Source: Vespula vulgaris (taxonomy: Eukaryota; Arthropoda; Insecta; Hymenoptera; Vespidae). From it: DNA of 64,000 bases. Within the stretch, counting starts at the first letter, position 1, and each line of letters starts with the position of its first letter. The translations under genes and the position numbers were made by a program. The DNA is taken from NCBI RefSeq assembly GCF_905475345.1, contig NC_066591.1, forward strand, positions 7,049,501-7,113,500. Reading direction: 5' to 3'. The notes under the pieces are model-generated. The model was given only the letters and a program-made list of their open reading frames with translations. It did no database searches and was not told where the DNA came from. Positions 24,169-34,269 of the stretch are shown here, piece by piece.

Positions 24169-24591
24169 CAGAACACACTGCGCAAAGAAACATATTTTGG
24201 GGCAAACGCAAAATATGTCATCTGCAAGAAAGTGACAACTCATCCTCTCCAAAAATTTAAACCATTTAGTAGTAAATTTCAAAGAACTATTAATACTAGA
24301 AACGAGCTACAAAAGAAAATTTATGGCTTATTCCAGGTGAAACATAGAGGAAGTTTATCCCCAAAGAATTAAGGAAAAATAAATCTGTGATACTTGTTTG
24401 TAAATACAATTAAATTAAATGGGACAAATATAAAAAATAGTTTAAATATTTTCTTTTTCAGTTGCCCAGATGCACCAGAACATAAAGAAATAAATTCTAC
24501 ATATTTAATGATTGGACAACAAGTGATGAAACGAAAAAACAGAACAAGATGTAAAAACTACACAGAAGAAAACAAAGGTAAAGAAGGATGA
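24169..24591 (+). pseudogene. NTR/C345C-like domain fragment, two exon-like pieces, apparent frameshift
   Basis: Piece 1 (24169-24336) follows a TCCCCTCCCCTACATC tract ending in CTCAG and ends at a CAG/GTGA donor. Piece 2 (24462-24591) follows TTTTCTTTTTCAG and runs to a TGA stop. In the frame consistent with this splice, the codon across the junction is Ser, giving RKFMAYSS joined to CPDAPEHK, then STYLMIG about three residues later. NTR domains (netrin, PCOLCE, complement C3 C-terminus) typically show a F-x(4-6)-C then CP-x(6-9)-YL-x-[MW]G arrangement, which this fits. Upstream the NTR-like residues AKYVICKKV are in a different frame; a single extra A in the five-A run at 24251-24255 would explain this. 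Either a decayed copy or an assembly homopolymer error is possible. Upstream exons were not found, so the full protein is unknown. The domain assignment is by eye only. Confidence 0.4.
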
Positions 24592-24683
24592 CTCAGAGTG
24601 TTTTGGACAAACGTGTTTTACAAAGGATATACATCACAGAAGATACCGAAACCATGTAAACAGAAGTTAAACCTGCAACTATG

Positions 24684-24689
24684 AATAAA
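24684..24689 (+). promoter_or_regulatory. Candidate poly(A) signal
   Basis: AATAAA lies 93 bp after the TGA stop of the NTR-like terminal exon, in an A/C-rich context. It is consistent with this being the last exon of a transcription unit. AATAAA is frequent in AT-rich DNA, so alone it is weak. Confidence 0.3.
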
Positions 24690-24691
24690 TA

Positions 24692-24785
24692 ACCAACAAA
24701 ACAAAACAAAATGTAGAACATAGTTGCTAACAACGATTGTTAATTTAGGTAATAATAATTAACTAATGTACTAACATACATACAT

Positions 24786-24842
<57 letters not shown>

Positions 24843-25238
24843 ACTTTACACACTTAAGTCGATAATGAGATAACTAAAAAATAAAATGTATTTTGAAACG
24901 TCAAATGAAAATAAATGTAACATTAAAAATAAAAAGTCAATGTGTTCTTTCTTAAAACCAGCTAAACCCAAAATCCGCTAAACAATATAAACAAAAATTC
25001 GTTTATAATTAAAAAATATGCAATTCTTACAAAAATAAAATACAAAAAATGAAAAAATATAAAAAAAAAGAGAGTATGATATTATCCAATATGGAAAAAA
25101 ATTTCATGAAATCTAGATATAAAATTCCTCAAGAAGGTCCAACGAAAATCACGTAAAAGCATAACGTGGAAATCGTAAAAAGAACCTAATTAACAGGAAG
25201 ACGTAACGCAGAACAAACAGATTCATTATCAGAAAAAA
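24692..25238. other. AT-rich spacer between NTR-like fragment and satellite
   Basis: Contains the (ACAT)/(AT)n tract at 24775-24839, then A-rich sequence (24880-25080) with many AAAAT words. No reading frame of interest. It forms the left boundary of the satellite array. Confidence 0.7.
24775..24839. repeat. (ACAT)n/(AT)n microsatellite
   Basis: ACAT units lead into a pure (AT)n run of about 45 bp at 24795-24839. Confidence 0.95.
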
Positions 25239-25548
25239 CTATTATATTATAGAGAATGAGGTGATACCGCGTGCCACTTCCTCGTACATCATGTGACTCG
25301 CGTACAAATTCTGATTTTCGTGCGCACTTTACACGGAACCAATACCTTGCCTAACCCAAAAACTGTTCATACTACTTAGAGAATGCCGCGTCACAGCGTG
25401 CCACCTCTACGCATATCATGTGACCCGCGTATAAATCCTAATTTTCGTGCGCACTGTCCGCAACCCAGACGCAACCCAGACGCAACCCAGACACAACCCA
25501 GACGTAACCGAGACGCATCACAGATGCAACCCAGACGCAACCCAGAAA
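25239..25548. repeat. Left edge of the satellite, diverged monomers
   Basis: The first unit (from about 25239) carries many changes relative to the core: AACTATTATATTATAG for the usual start, and CCACTTCCTCGTAC for CCACCTCTTCGCAC. The next (25363) has ACTGTTCAT for CAGTTTAT. Divergence at the edge and identity in the middle is the usual pattern of a tandem array homogenised by unequal exchange. Confidence 0.8.
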
Positions 25549-26295
25549 CAGTTTATACTACTCAGAGAATGCCGCGTTACAGCGTGCCACCTCTTCGCAC
25601 ATCATGTGACCCGCGTACAAATCCTGATATTCGTTCGCACTTTCCACGGAACCAATACTTTGCCTAACCCAAAAACAGTTTATACTACTTAGAGATTGCC
25701 GCGTTACAGCGTGCCACCTCTTCGCATATCATGTGACCCGCGTACAAATCCTGATTTTCGTGCGCACTGTCCGCAACCCAGACGCAACCCAGACGCAACC
25801 CAGACGCAACCCAGACGCAACCCAGACGCAACCTAGACGCAACCCTGACGCAACCCAGACACAACCCAGACGCAACCCAGACACAACCCAGACGTAACCG
25901 AGACGCATCACAGACGCAACCCAGACGCAACCCAGAAACAGTTTATACTACTCAGAGAATGCCGCCTTACACCGTGCCACCTCTTCGCACATCATGTGAC
26001 CCGCGTACAAATCCTGATTTTCGTTCGCACTTTCCGCAACACAGACGCAACCCAGACGCAACCCAGACGCAACCCAGACGCAACCCAGACGCAACCTAGA
26101 CGCAACCCTGACGCAACCCAGACGTAACCGAGACGCATCACAGACGCAACCCAGACGCAACCCAGAAACAGTTTATACTACTCAGAGAATGCCGCCTTAC
26201 ACCGTGCCACCTCTTCGCCCATCATGTGACCCGCGTACAAATCCTGATTTTCGTTCGCACTTTCCACGGAACCAATACTTTGCATAACCCAAAAA

Positions 26296-27819
26296 CAGTT
26301 TATACTACTTAGAGATTGCCGCGTTACAGCGTGCCACCTCTTCGCATATCATGTGACCCGCGTACAAATCCTGATTTTCGTGCGCACTGTCCGCAACCCA
26401 GACGCAACCCAAACAGTTTATACTACTCAGAGTATGCCGCGTTACAGCGTGCCACCTCTTCGCATATCATGTGACCCGCGTACAAATCCTGATTTTCGTG
26501 CGCACTGTCCGCAACACAGACGCAACCCAGACGCAACCCAGACGCAACCCAGACGCAACCCAGACGCAACCTAGACGCAACCCTGACGCAACCCAAACAC
26601 AACCCAGACGCAACCCAGACGCAACCCAGACGTAACCGAGACGCATCACAGACGCAACCCAGACGCAACCCGGAAACAGTTTATACTACTCAGAGAATGC
26701 CGCCTTACACCGTGCCACCTCTTCGCACATCATGTGACCCGCGTACAAATCCTGATTTTCGTTCGCACTTTCCACGGAACCAATACTTTGCCTAACCCAA
26801 AAACAGTTTATACTACTTAGAGATTGCCGCGTTACAGCGTGCCACCTCTTCGCATATCATGTGACCCGCGTACAAATCCTGATTTTCGTGCGCACTGTCC
26901 GCAACCCAGACGCAACCCAAACAGTTTATACTACTCAGAGTATGCCGCGTTACAGCGTGCCACCTCTTCGCATATCATGTGACCCGCGTACAAATCCTGA
27001 TTTTCGTGCGCACTGTCCGCAACACAGACGCAACCCAGACGCAACCCAGACGCAACCCAGACGCAACCCAGACGCAACCTAGACGCAACCCTGACGCAAC
27101 CCAAACACAACCCAGACGCAACCCAGACGCAACCCAGACGTAACCGAGACGCATCACAGACGCAACCCAGACGCAACCCGGAAACAGTTTATACTACTAA
27201 GAGAATGCCGCCTTACACCGTGCCACCTCTTCGGACATCATGTGACCCGCGTACAAATCCTGATTTTCGTTCGCACTTTCCACGGAACCAATACTTTGCC
27301 TAACCCAAAAACAGTTTATACTACTTAGAGATTGCCGCGTTACACTGTGCCACCTCTTCGCATATCATGTGACCCGCGTACAAATCCTGATTTTCGTGCG
27401 CACTGTCCGCAACCCAGACGCAACCCAAACAGTTTATACTACTCAGAGTATGCCGCGTTACAGCGTGCCACCTCTTCGCATATCATGTGACCCGCGTAAA
27501 AATCCTGATTTTCGTGCGCACTGTCCGCAACACAGACGCAACCCAGACGCAACCCAGACGCAACCCAGACGCAACCCAGACGCAACCTAGACGCAACCCT
27601 GACGCAACCCAAACACAACCCAGACGCAACCCAGACGCAACCCAGACGTAACCGAGACGCATCACAGATGCAACCCAGACGCAACCCGGAAACAGTTTAT
27701 ACTACTCAGAGAATGCCGCCTTCCACCGTGCCACCTCTTCGCACATCATGTGACCCGCGTACAAATCCTGATTTTCGTTCACACTTTCCACGGAACCAAT
27801 ACTTTGCCTAACCCAAAAA
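26296..27819. repeat. Core higher-order repeat, three 508-bp units
   Basis: Monomer starts fall at 26296/26414/26677, 26804/26922/27185 and 27312/27430/27693, so the pattern 118+263+127 = 508 bp repeats exactly three times, and the start of a fourth unit at 27820/27938 keeps the spacing. Each unit comprises one short-tailed telomere-like monomer, one long-tailed one (about 15 copies of the 11-mer) and one CCAATACTTTGCC-tailed monomer. Units differ at only a few positions (for example GTACAAATCC to GTAAAAATCC near 27495), which indicates recent amplification. Confidence 0.92.
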
Positions 27820-29471
27820 CAGTTTATACTACTTAGAGATTGCCGCGTTACAGCGTGCCACCTCTTCGCATATCATGTGACCCGCGTACAAATCCTGATT
27901 TTCGTGCGCACTGTCCGCAACCCAGACGCAACCCAAACAGTTTATACTACTCAGAGTATGCCGCGTTACAGCGTGCGACCTCTTCGCATATCATGTGACC
28001 CGCGTACAAATCCTGATTTTCGTGCGCACTGTCTTCAACACAGACGCAACCCAGACGCAACCCAGACGCAACCCAGACGCAACCCAGACGCAACCCAGAC
28101 GCAACCTAGACGCAACCCTGACGCAACCCAGACACAACCCAGACGCAACCCAGACGCAACCCAGACGTAACCGAGACGCATCACAGACGCAACCCAGACG
28201 CAACCCAGGAACAGTTTATACTACTCAGAGAATGCCGCCTTACACCGTGCCACCTCTTCGCACATCATGTGACCCGCGTACAAATCCTGATTTTCGTTCG
28301 CACTTTCCACGGAACCAATACTTTGCCTAACCCAAAAACAGTTTATACTACTTAGAGATTGCCGCGTTACAGCGTGCCACCTCTTCGCATATCATGTGAC
28401 CCGCGTACAAATCCTGATTTTCGTGCGCACTGTCTTCAACACAGACGCAACCCAGACGCAACCCAGACGCAACCCAGACGCAACCCAGACGCAACCCAGA
28501 CGCAACCTAGACGTAACCCTGACGCAACCCAGACGCAACCCAGACGTAACCGAGACGCATCACAGACGCAACCCAGACGCAACCCAGAAACAGTTTATAC
28601 TACTCAGAGAATGCCGCCTTACACCGTGTCACCTCTTCGCACATCATGTGACCCGCGTACAAATCCTGATTTTCGTTCGCACTTTCCACGGAACCAATAC
28701 TTTGCCTAACCCAAAAACAGTTTATACTACTTAGAGATTGCCGCGTTACAGCGTGCCACCTCTTCGCATATCATGTGACCCGCGTACAAATCCTGATTTT
28801 CGTGCGCACTGTCCGCAACCCAGACGCAACCCAAACAGTTTATACTACTCAGAGTATGCCGCGTTACAGCGTGCCACCTCTTCGCATATCATGTGACCCG
28901 TGTACAAATCCTGATTTTCGTGCGCACTGTCCGCAACACAGACGCAACCCAGACGCAACCCAGACGCAACCCAGACGCAACCCAGACGCAACCCAGACGC
29001 AACCTAGACGCAACCCGGACGCAACCCAGACACAACCCAGACGCAACCCAGACGCAACCCAGACGTAACCGAGACGCATCACAGACGCAACCCAGACGCA
29101 ACCCAGACGCAACCCAGAAACAGTTTATACTACTCAGAGATTGCCGCCTTACACCGTGCCACCTCTTCGCATATCATGTGACCCGCGTACAAATCCTCAT
29201 TTTCGTGCGCACTTTCCACGTAACCAATACCTTGCCTAACCCAAAAACAGTTTATACTGCTTAGTAATTGCCGCGTTACAGCGTGCCACCTCTTCGCATA
29301 TCATGTGACCCGCGTACAAATCCTGATTTTCGTTCGCACTTTCCACGGAACCAATACATTGCCTAACCCAAAAACAGTTTATACTACTTAGAGATTGCCG
29401 GGTTACAGCGTGCCACCTCTTCGCATATCATGTGGCCCGCGTACAAATCCTGATTTTCGTGCGCACTGTCC

Positions 29472-29700
29472 GCAACACAGACGCAACCCAGACGCAACCC
29501 AGACGCAACCCAGACGCAACCTAGACGCAACCCAGACGCAACCCAGACACAACCCAGACGCAACCCAGACGCAACCCAGACGTAACCGAGACGCATCACA
29601 GACGCAACCCAGACACAACCCAGACGCAACCCAGACGCAACCCAGACGTAACCGAGACGTATCACAGACGCAACCCAGACGCAACCCAAACGCAACCCAG
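29472..29700. repeat. Longest 11-mer block
   Basis: About 229 bp of the telomere-like 11-mer. Unlike the other blocks it contains two copies of the GTAACCGAGACG[CT]ATCACAGACGC variant segment (near 29582 and 29647), pointing to an internal duplication of part of the block. Confidence 0.85.
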
Positions 29701-29830
29701 AAACAGTTTATACTACTCAGAGAATGCCGCCTTACACCGTGCCACCTCTTCGCATATCATGTGACCCGCGTACAAATCCTCATTTTCGTGCGCACTTTCC
29801 ACGTAACCAATACCTTGCCTAACCCAAAAA

Positions 29831-30040
29831 CAGTTTATACTACTTAGAAATTGCCGCGTTACAGCGTGCCACCTCTTCGCATATCATGTGACCCGCGTAT
29901 AAATCCTGATTTTCGTGCGCACTTTCCACGGAACCAATACCTTGCCTAACCTGAAAACTGTTTATACTACTGATAGAATGCTGCGTTACTGCGTGTTACC
30001 TTCTCGCATATGATGTTATCCGCGTACAAATTCTGATTTC
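29831..30040. repeat. Right edge of the satellite, diverged monomers
   Basis: The last unit (29958-30040) reads ATGCTGCGTTACTGCGTGTTACC where the core has GCCGCGTTACAGCGTGCCACC, and ATGATGTTATCC for ATCATGTGACCC. The body then breaks off at TTCTGATTTCTGG and AT-rich DNA begins. Confidence 0.8.
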
Positions 30041-30709
30041 TGGATTTTTTTTATAAATGTCGTTTATGTTGATGATATTTATGATAAGGTTTTTAATAAA
30101 GAACAAGTCGATTTTGTGTTTATTTTGTCCATTTATTTTCATTTTAATTATTTGTACATATTGAATACATAATGTTGAATTTATATTTATTTCGTTTATA
30201 ATATGAATTCCTATACAATATATAATATAATACTATATAATTCATTATAATGCATTATATTTGTGTTTTATACAATGACTGAATTTCTTGTTTCTCTTTA
30301 TTCTTCTTAATTTATTGTTTCATGTGAATGAAATTTTTGTCCTATGAAATTCAGCCTTTGTTTATATATTCGGTGTATGAGACGACAACCAACGATACAG
30401 GATTATAATACTCTTTAGATTCATACAAATTTGCATTGTAATTGGAACATTTTACAATATAAAGAGACCTCGTATGATATTTCGTCAAATTTATATCACT
30501 ATATGTCTTCTTGCTATGAAAGGAAAAATATTTATTTTCCATTAAAGAAAAAAAGAGTTGTTCTTTGATATCTCGTCCACCACTTGATCCTCGAAAAGAT
30601 TGACACGTTATAATGTGTCGCTTGATTCCAAACAGATCTGTAAAAAAAATTTTTATTTTAGTTTAGTCCTTCATATTGTATCTCAGTTTTTCAATATATA
30701 TATATGTAC

Positions 30710-30794
30710 ATATATATTCTAACAGTATTTTTATAATCCACAAAAAAATTATTAAGAAGTATATGAATTATAAAAATACTGTTAGAATATATAT
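30710..30794. repeat. 28-bp perfect inverted repeat, 29-nt spacer
   Basis: The arm at 30710-30737 (core CTAACAGTATTTTTATAAT) and the arm at 30767-30794 (core ATTATAAAAATACTGTTAG) are exact reverse complements over 28 bp. The outer flanks (ATGTACAT and ATACATAT) continue the symmetry imperfectly. This could be a foldback element, a MITE tip pair or an RNA hairpin precursor. It is followed directly by an (AT)n tract. No flanking target duplication can be distinguished from the TA-rich background. Confidence 0.8.
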
Positions 30795-30796
30795 AC

Positions 30797-30802
<6 letters not shown>

Positions 30803-30845
<43 letters not shown>
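30803..30845. repeat. (AT)n microsatellite
   Basis: Pure AT tract of about 43 bp next to the inverted repeat. Confidence 0.95.
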
Positions 30846-30846
<1 letters not shown>

Positions 30847-31102
30847 CATTATATATATTATATAATATATTTGACAAGCCTTATTACGTAATATATAAAG
30901 TAATAGTAAAGTGTAGTACTATGTAATTTGTATGCACAAATGATGAAGTACGTTTTCCATATATAATTAATAATTTTTTCTCTTATATGCGAAATTCTTT
31001 GCGATCCTACAAGCAATTAACTATAATTGTATTTATAAGTCGATAACTCTTATATTATTTTATGCAAATGGTTTGCATCATATATATATAGGTATATGTC
31101 TT

Positions 31103-31106
<4 letters not shown>

Positions 31107-31158
<52 letters not shown>
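31107..31158. repeat. (AT)n microsatellite
   Basis: Pure TA tract of about 52 bp, preceded by TATATATATAGGTATATG. The Tyr-Ile frame is its translation. Confidence 0.95.
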
Positions 31159-31162
<4 letters not shown>

Positions 31163-32792
31163 ATAAACAAATATATCATCCTGCTTGTTATCATCTCGAA
31201 AACGCAATCGAGGTTTTCATCGTTTGTTTTTATCGTTTTCCCATCATGTTGAGAAAAAAATCCAATATAAATAAGAATGTTAAATAAAAATTAAAATGCA
31301 AGATCTGTATGATCGAATACAGTGTTTAAATAAATTCTCTTCCATTCTGTTTGGTTTTTGACGAGAGAGAAAGAATCGCTTGAAAAATTTGATTAAAATG
31401 TCACGTACGTACTGCCCGATAAAATTTTTGGATCGAGTTGTGCAGGCGATGAAAAATTTGTGGAATTTGATCGTTTGCAATTTCTAGGACATGATTGAGG
31501 AAAAGAGGAAAATTCTAACGAAGAGATTTCAAAGAGATTTTGAGTTTATAATACGAAAAACTTGTACATTCTTTTTGACTCTTTCGTTGTGAAAAAAGAT
31601 TTTTCAGATTTTTCTGTAAGATAATTGCAGATTAAATAATTTAACTTCGTGAATGCGGATTCGAACGACTAAAGAAAAAAAGATTTAATTATATTTGATA
31701 ACAGTAGATACATTAGTAACGTTATATAACTACAAAATACATAATAAATTGACTATTAAGAGAGGAATGTTTCCTTTTCTTCTAAGGGAACTAAAATATA
31801 TTCCTTAGTAAGCTAGATATTTACGGGATAATTATCGTTATCGTTTATTCGCATGAAATTCGTTTTCAACAAATACGATAGATTGAGATTACTTTTATTC
31901 GTACATTTAAGTTAATATCACGAGAGGAGGAGAAAGTAAAGAATATGGTAATATAATATTATATTATATAGATATATCACATTAGATATATCATCAATAA
32001 AAATTTGGAAATTTTAAGCTTTGTTTTCGTCAAGGAAAATTTATAATAAAAATCGAATATCGATTGCTAACAAATCTCGTTTTACCAGACAAAATGAATA
32101 TTTGATCTCATATGTGGTGTCGTTCATTAAAACACTTATTAAAGCCACCGTCTCTCGCTTTGCCGCGCGGTAAACATCGAAGCTGATTCAAATAGATCGA
32201 CGCAGTAATTAATTAGAAGGAAAACTTTCGGGATTGTTGTTTTGAAATACCGTTATTAAGGATAATTTGAGGTACGATAACTAAGTCAAAGTCTGAGTAT
32301 TTTGGTCAACGTTAGAGATATTACAACATTAAAATATTAATATTAAAATGAGTATATTAGAAGTGACGTTGAGCAATCTAATAAAAATCAGAATTATAAT
32401 CTAGAAACTTATAATCTAAAAAAATAGTAATACCGAAAATAAAAATAGTAGATAAGAGTTTTCTCATCCTCCCTCTTTCTCTTTTCTCTCTTTCTCTCTC
32501 TGGAGTAGATCAGCACCCTCTCTTTTCTCGTAGCTTAAACAGAAGGGTCGCGAACCGTCTGCCGGATGGTATGCCAGTTATATGAGTCATTAGTCACTGT
32601 CTTCCGCAGAGGTGACTTACTTGGATTTAAAATTAATGGCGCGGCTTTTGCGATACTCGCGACGAAGATTTTTGCAGCACTTACGCTTCACGAACGTCCG
32701 AGTGCGCCTGAATGAAGGAAGAAGAAGAAGTCGTGCCGTAGTCAGGAATAGAAGAGTAAAACTGCGCCCTCCCTAAAGAGTCAGGGGGAAAG

Positions 32793-32860
32793 AAGAAAAG
32801 AAAGAAAGAAAGAGAGAAAGAAAGAGAGAGAGAGAAAGAGAGATAGAGAAAGAAAGTGAG
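32793..32860. repeat. GA-rich (GAAA/GA)n tract
   Basis: Mixed GAAA and GA units over about 68 bp. Confidence 0.9.
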
Positions 32861-34213
32861 GATGAGTGGGGGTATTGTCTGAGTTTGCTCGCGTTATCCT
32901 CGTTTACGAGGGTTGGTCGGGAAGGAATAAAACCAGGGAAATTTTTATTAATAACCGGAGGGCCAACCAGAGTTCGTGACTGCTATCCCTTCCATCGTAA
33001 GAATGAAATTAACATGGCGAAGATACTGAAGCATCTGAAAGTGTCACGAAGCGCATATATCTCCTTAAACGATCCTATCCCTTCTATCTCTTTCTCTCCT
33101 TTTTTTCCTAATCTCATTCTGTTCGTTATAATTTTTATGAATAAAGAATAGTCGATTCTTATTAATGGTTAGTATTGTAAATTTTAATGTCCCAATATAA
33201 CATCGATTTTTTTTCTATTGAATATCTATACATATCTCACAGTTGAATGAGGTCCTCGTTGAATTGTTTAAACGACAATTTTTATATATGCAATCTTTTT
33301 AACGCACGCCAAGATTTATAAATCGAAGTCTTTGAAAGATGAAAGAGGAACTTTCGACTAAGGCGAGAAGGAGCTTTCGGTAATCTTCGCAAGAAAAACT
33401 CGCGTTGCTTGAGAGCAACAGCAAAGTTATCGTCATACGGTGAATATTCACAGAGAAAAGCTTGGTGCTCGAAGTTACCTAGCGCAAACGCGGACGCTAA
33501 ATGCGATACTTCTTTTTCCAGTATGACATTTAAAAAGTCTAAAGAACTTGATATCGTGCGGAGACACGTTCGCAGAATTACCGGACATTGGGAGCGGAAC
33601 GAGGAGTAAAAAAAGAAAAGGCACAGCTTCCACGTCTAACCATTTCATCACCGAGATTTACGACGCGGTATACTTTTCTCTTTTTTATTCTAACGTACAT
33701 TACTCTTTCGTTGTACTTTTTTTTTAGTACGATCATTGCTCGCTTGTCTATATATGTTTTCATACATGGTTTCATTTTTTGAAAATACTTCACTGTATTT
33801 ATAGATAAATAGTTTTGTCATGACTATAAAAAAAAATTGTAGAAAATAGTATAGAAATATACTAAATAAATATATAATTTTTATATTTAGATTGTGGATA
33901 ATTAATGAAGGCATCTAAACGATTCGTCAAAATTGAGAGTACCTGATTAATTATATAAAAATTGTAACTCTTATCTTTCTAAAGCCTATTTCTTTTTCTT
34001 TCTTTCTTTCTTCATAAAATGCTTAAACTACACCAGAAAGAAACTTTTTAAACTTTCGCTAATTATTCAGCCTCCTTACTTAGCAAGTAGTTATAGAAGT
34101 AGTCTTGTAAACTTACATTACTCGTTCCACTCTGGAAAGCTCTCTCTTGCTTCGGAAAAGATTGGAGCATGCCGGAAGAAATCTGTCGATATCAATGAAC
34201 AAGAAAAAGAGAT

Positions 34214-34215
<2 letters not shown>

Positions 34216-34262
<47 letters not shown>
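34216..34262. repeat. (GA)n microsatellite
   Basis: Nearly pure GA tract of about 47 bp. Confidence 0.96.

Positions 34263-34269
<7 letters not shown>

Larger units (their letters stand above)
25460..29700. repeat. Blocks of 11-bp telomere-like repeat (AACCCAGACGC)n
   Basis: Long blocks of the 11-mer lie at about 25460-25545, 25773-25935, 26036-26165, 26511-26673, 27019-27181, 27527-27689, 28034-28208, 28436-28587, 28933-29117 and 29472-29700. Two-unit blocks lie at 26393-26412, 26901-26920, 27409-27428, 27917-27936 and 28815-28834. The reverse complement is TTGCGTCTGGG. Minor variants AACCCTGACGC, AACCTAGACGC and AACCCAGACAC, plus a CCGAGACGCATCACAGACGC segment, recur in the same order in successive blocks. 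The G-rich strand is the minus strand throughout. From memory, TTGCGTCTGGG and TTGCGTCAGGG are among derived telomere motifs reported in Hymenoptera; that identity is recall, the sequence is seen. Confidence 0.85.
25239..30040. repeat. Satellite array: ~127-bp monomer with telomere-like tails
   Basis: A monomer beginning CAGTTTATACTACT recurs at 25363 (variant), 25549, 25676, 25939, 26169, 26296, 26414, 26677, 26804, 26922, 27185, 27312, 27430, 27693, 27820, 27938, 28212, 28339, 28591, 28718, 28836, 29121, 29248, 29375, 29704, 29831 and 29958 (variant). Each has a conserved body (GCCGCGTTACAGCGTGCC, then ATCATGTGACCCGCGTAC, then CCTGATTTTCGTGCGCAC). Tail type 1, CGGAACCAATACTTTGCC with CTAACCCAAAAA, gives 127-bp spacing. 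Tail type 2, GTCCGCAA plus n copies of CCCAGACGCAA, gives 118 bp or longer. Composition is far more G+C-rich than the flanks. All frames are open because of the 11-bp period; no protein is called. Confidence 0.95.
30041..31300. other. Very AT-rich right flank of the satellite
   Basis: No gene. Dominated by TATA/ATAT words, with the 28-bp inverted repeat at 30710-30794 and (AT)n tracts at 30803-30845 and 31107-31158. The minus frame at 30351-30542 is composition-driven. The transition from the G+C-rich array is abrupt (within about 20 bp of 30040). Confidence 0.75.

Noticed and set aside
24775..24839. Possible promoter TATA box run
   Set aside because: A pure (AT)n microsatellite; TATA-like words here carry no information.
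26350..26375. CENP-B-box-like half site (ACCCGCGTACAA) in the satellite monomer
   Set aside because: Only one half of the consensus core matches; the CGAA half is missing, so no centromere claim is made.
25383..29847. Many overlapping open frames with repeats such as QPRRNPDATQT or RLGCVWVASGL
   Set aside because: They are translations of the 11-bp satellite repeat. Because 11 is not a multiple of three, the frames cycle and stay open on both strands. There is no start context, and the spacer monomers end the frames at the same points.
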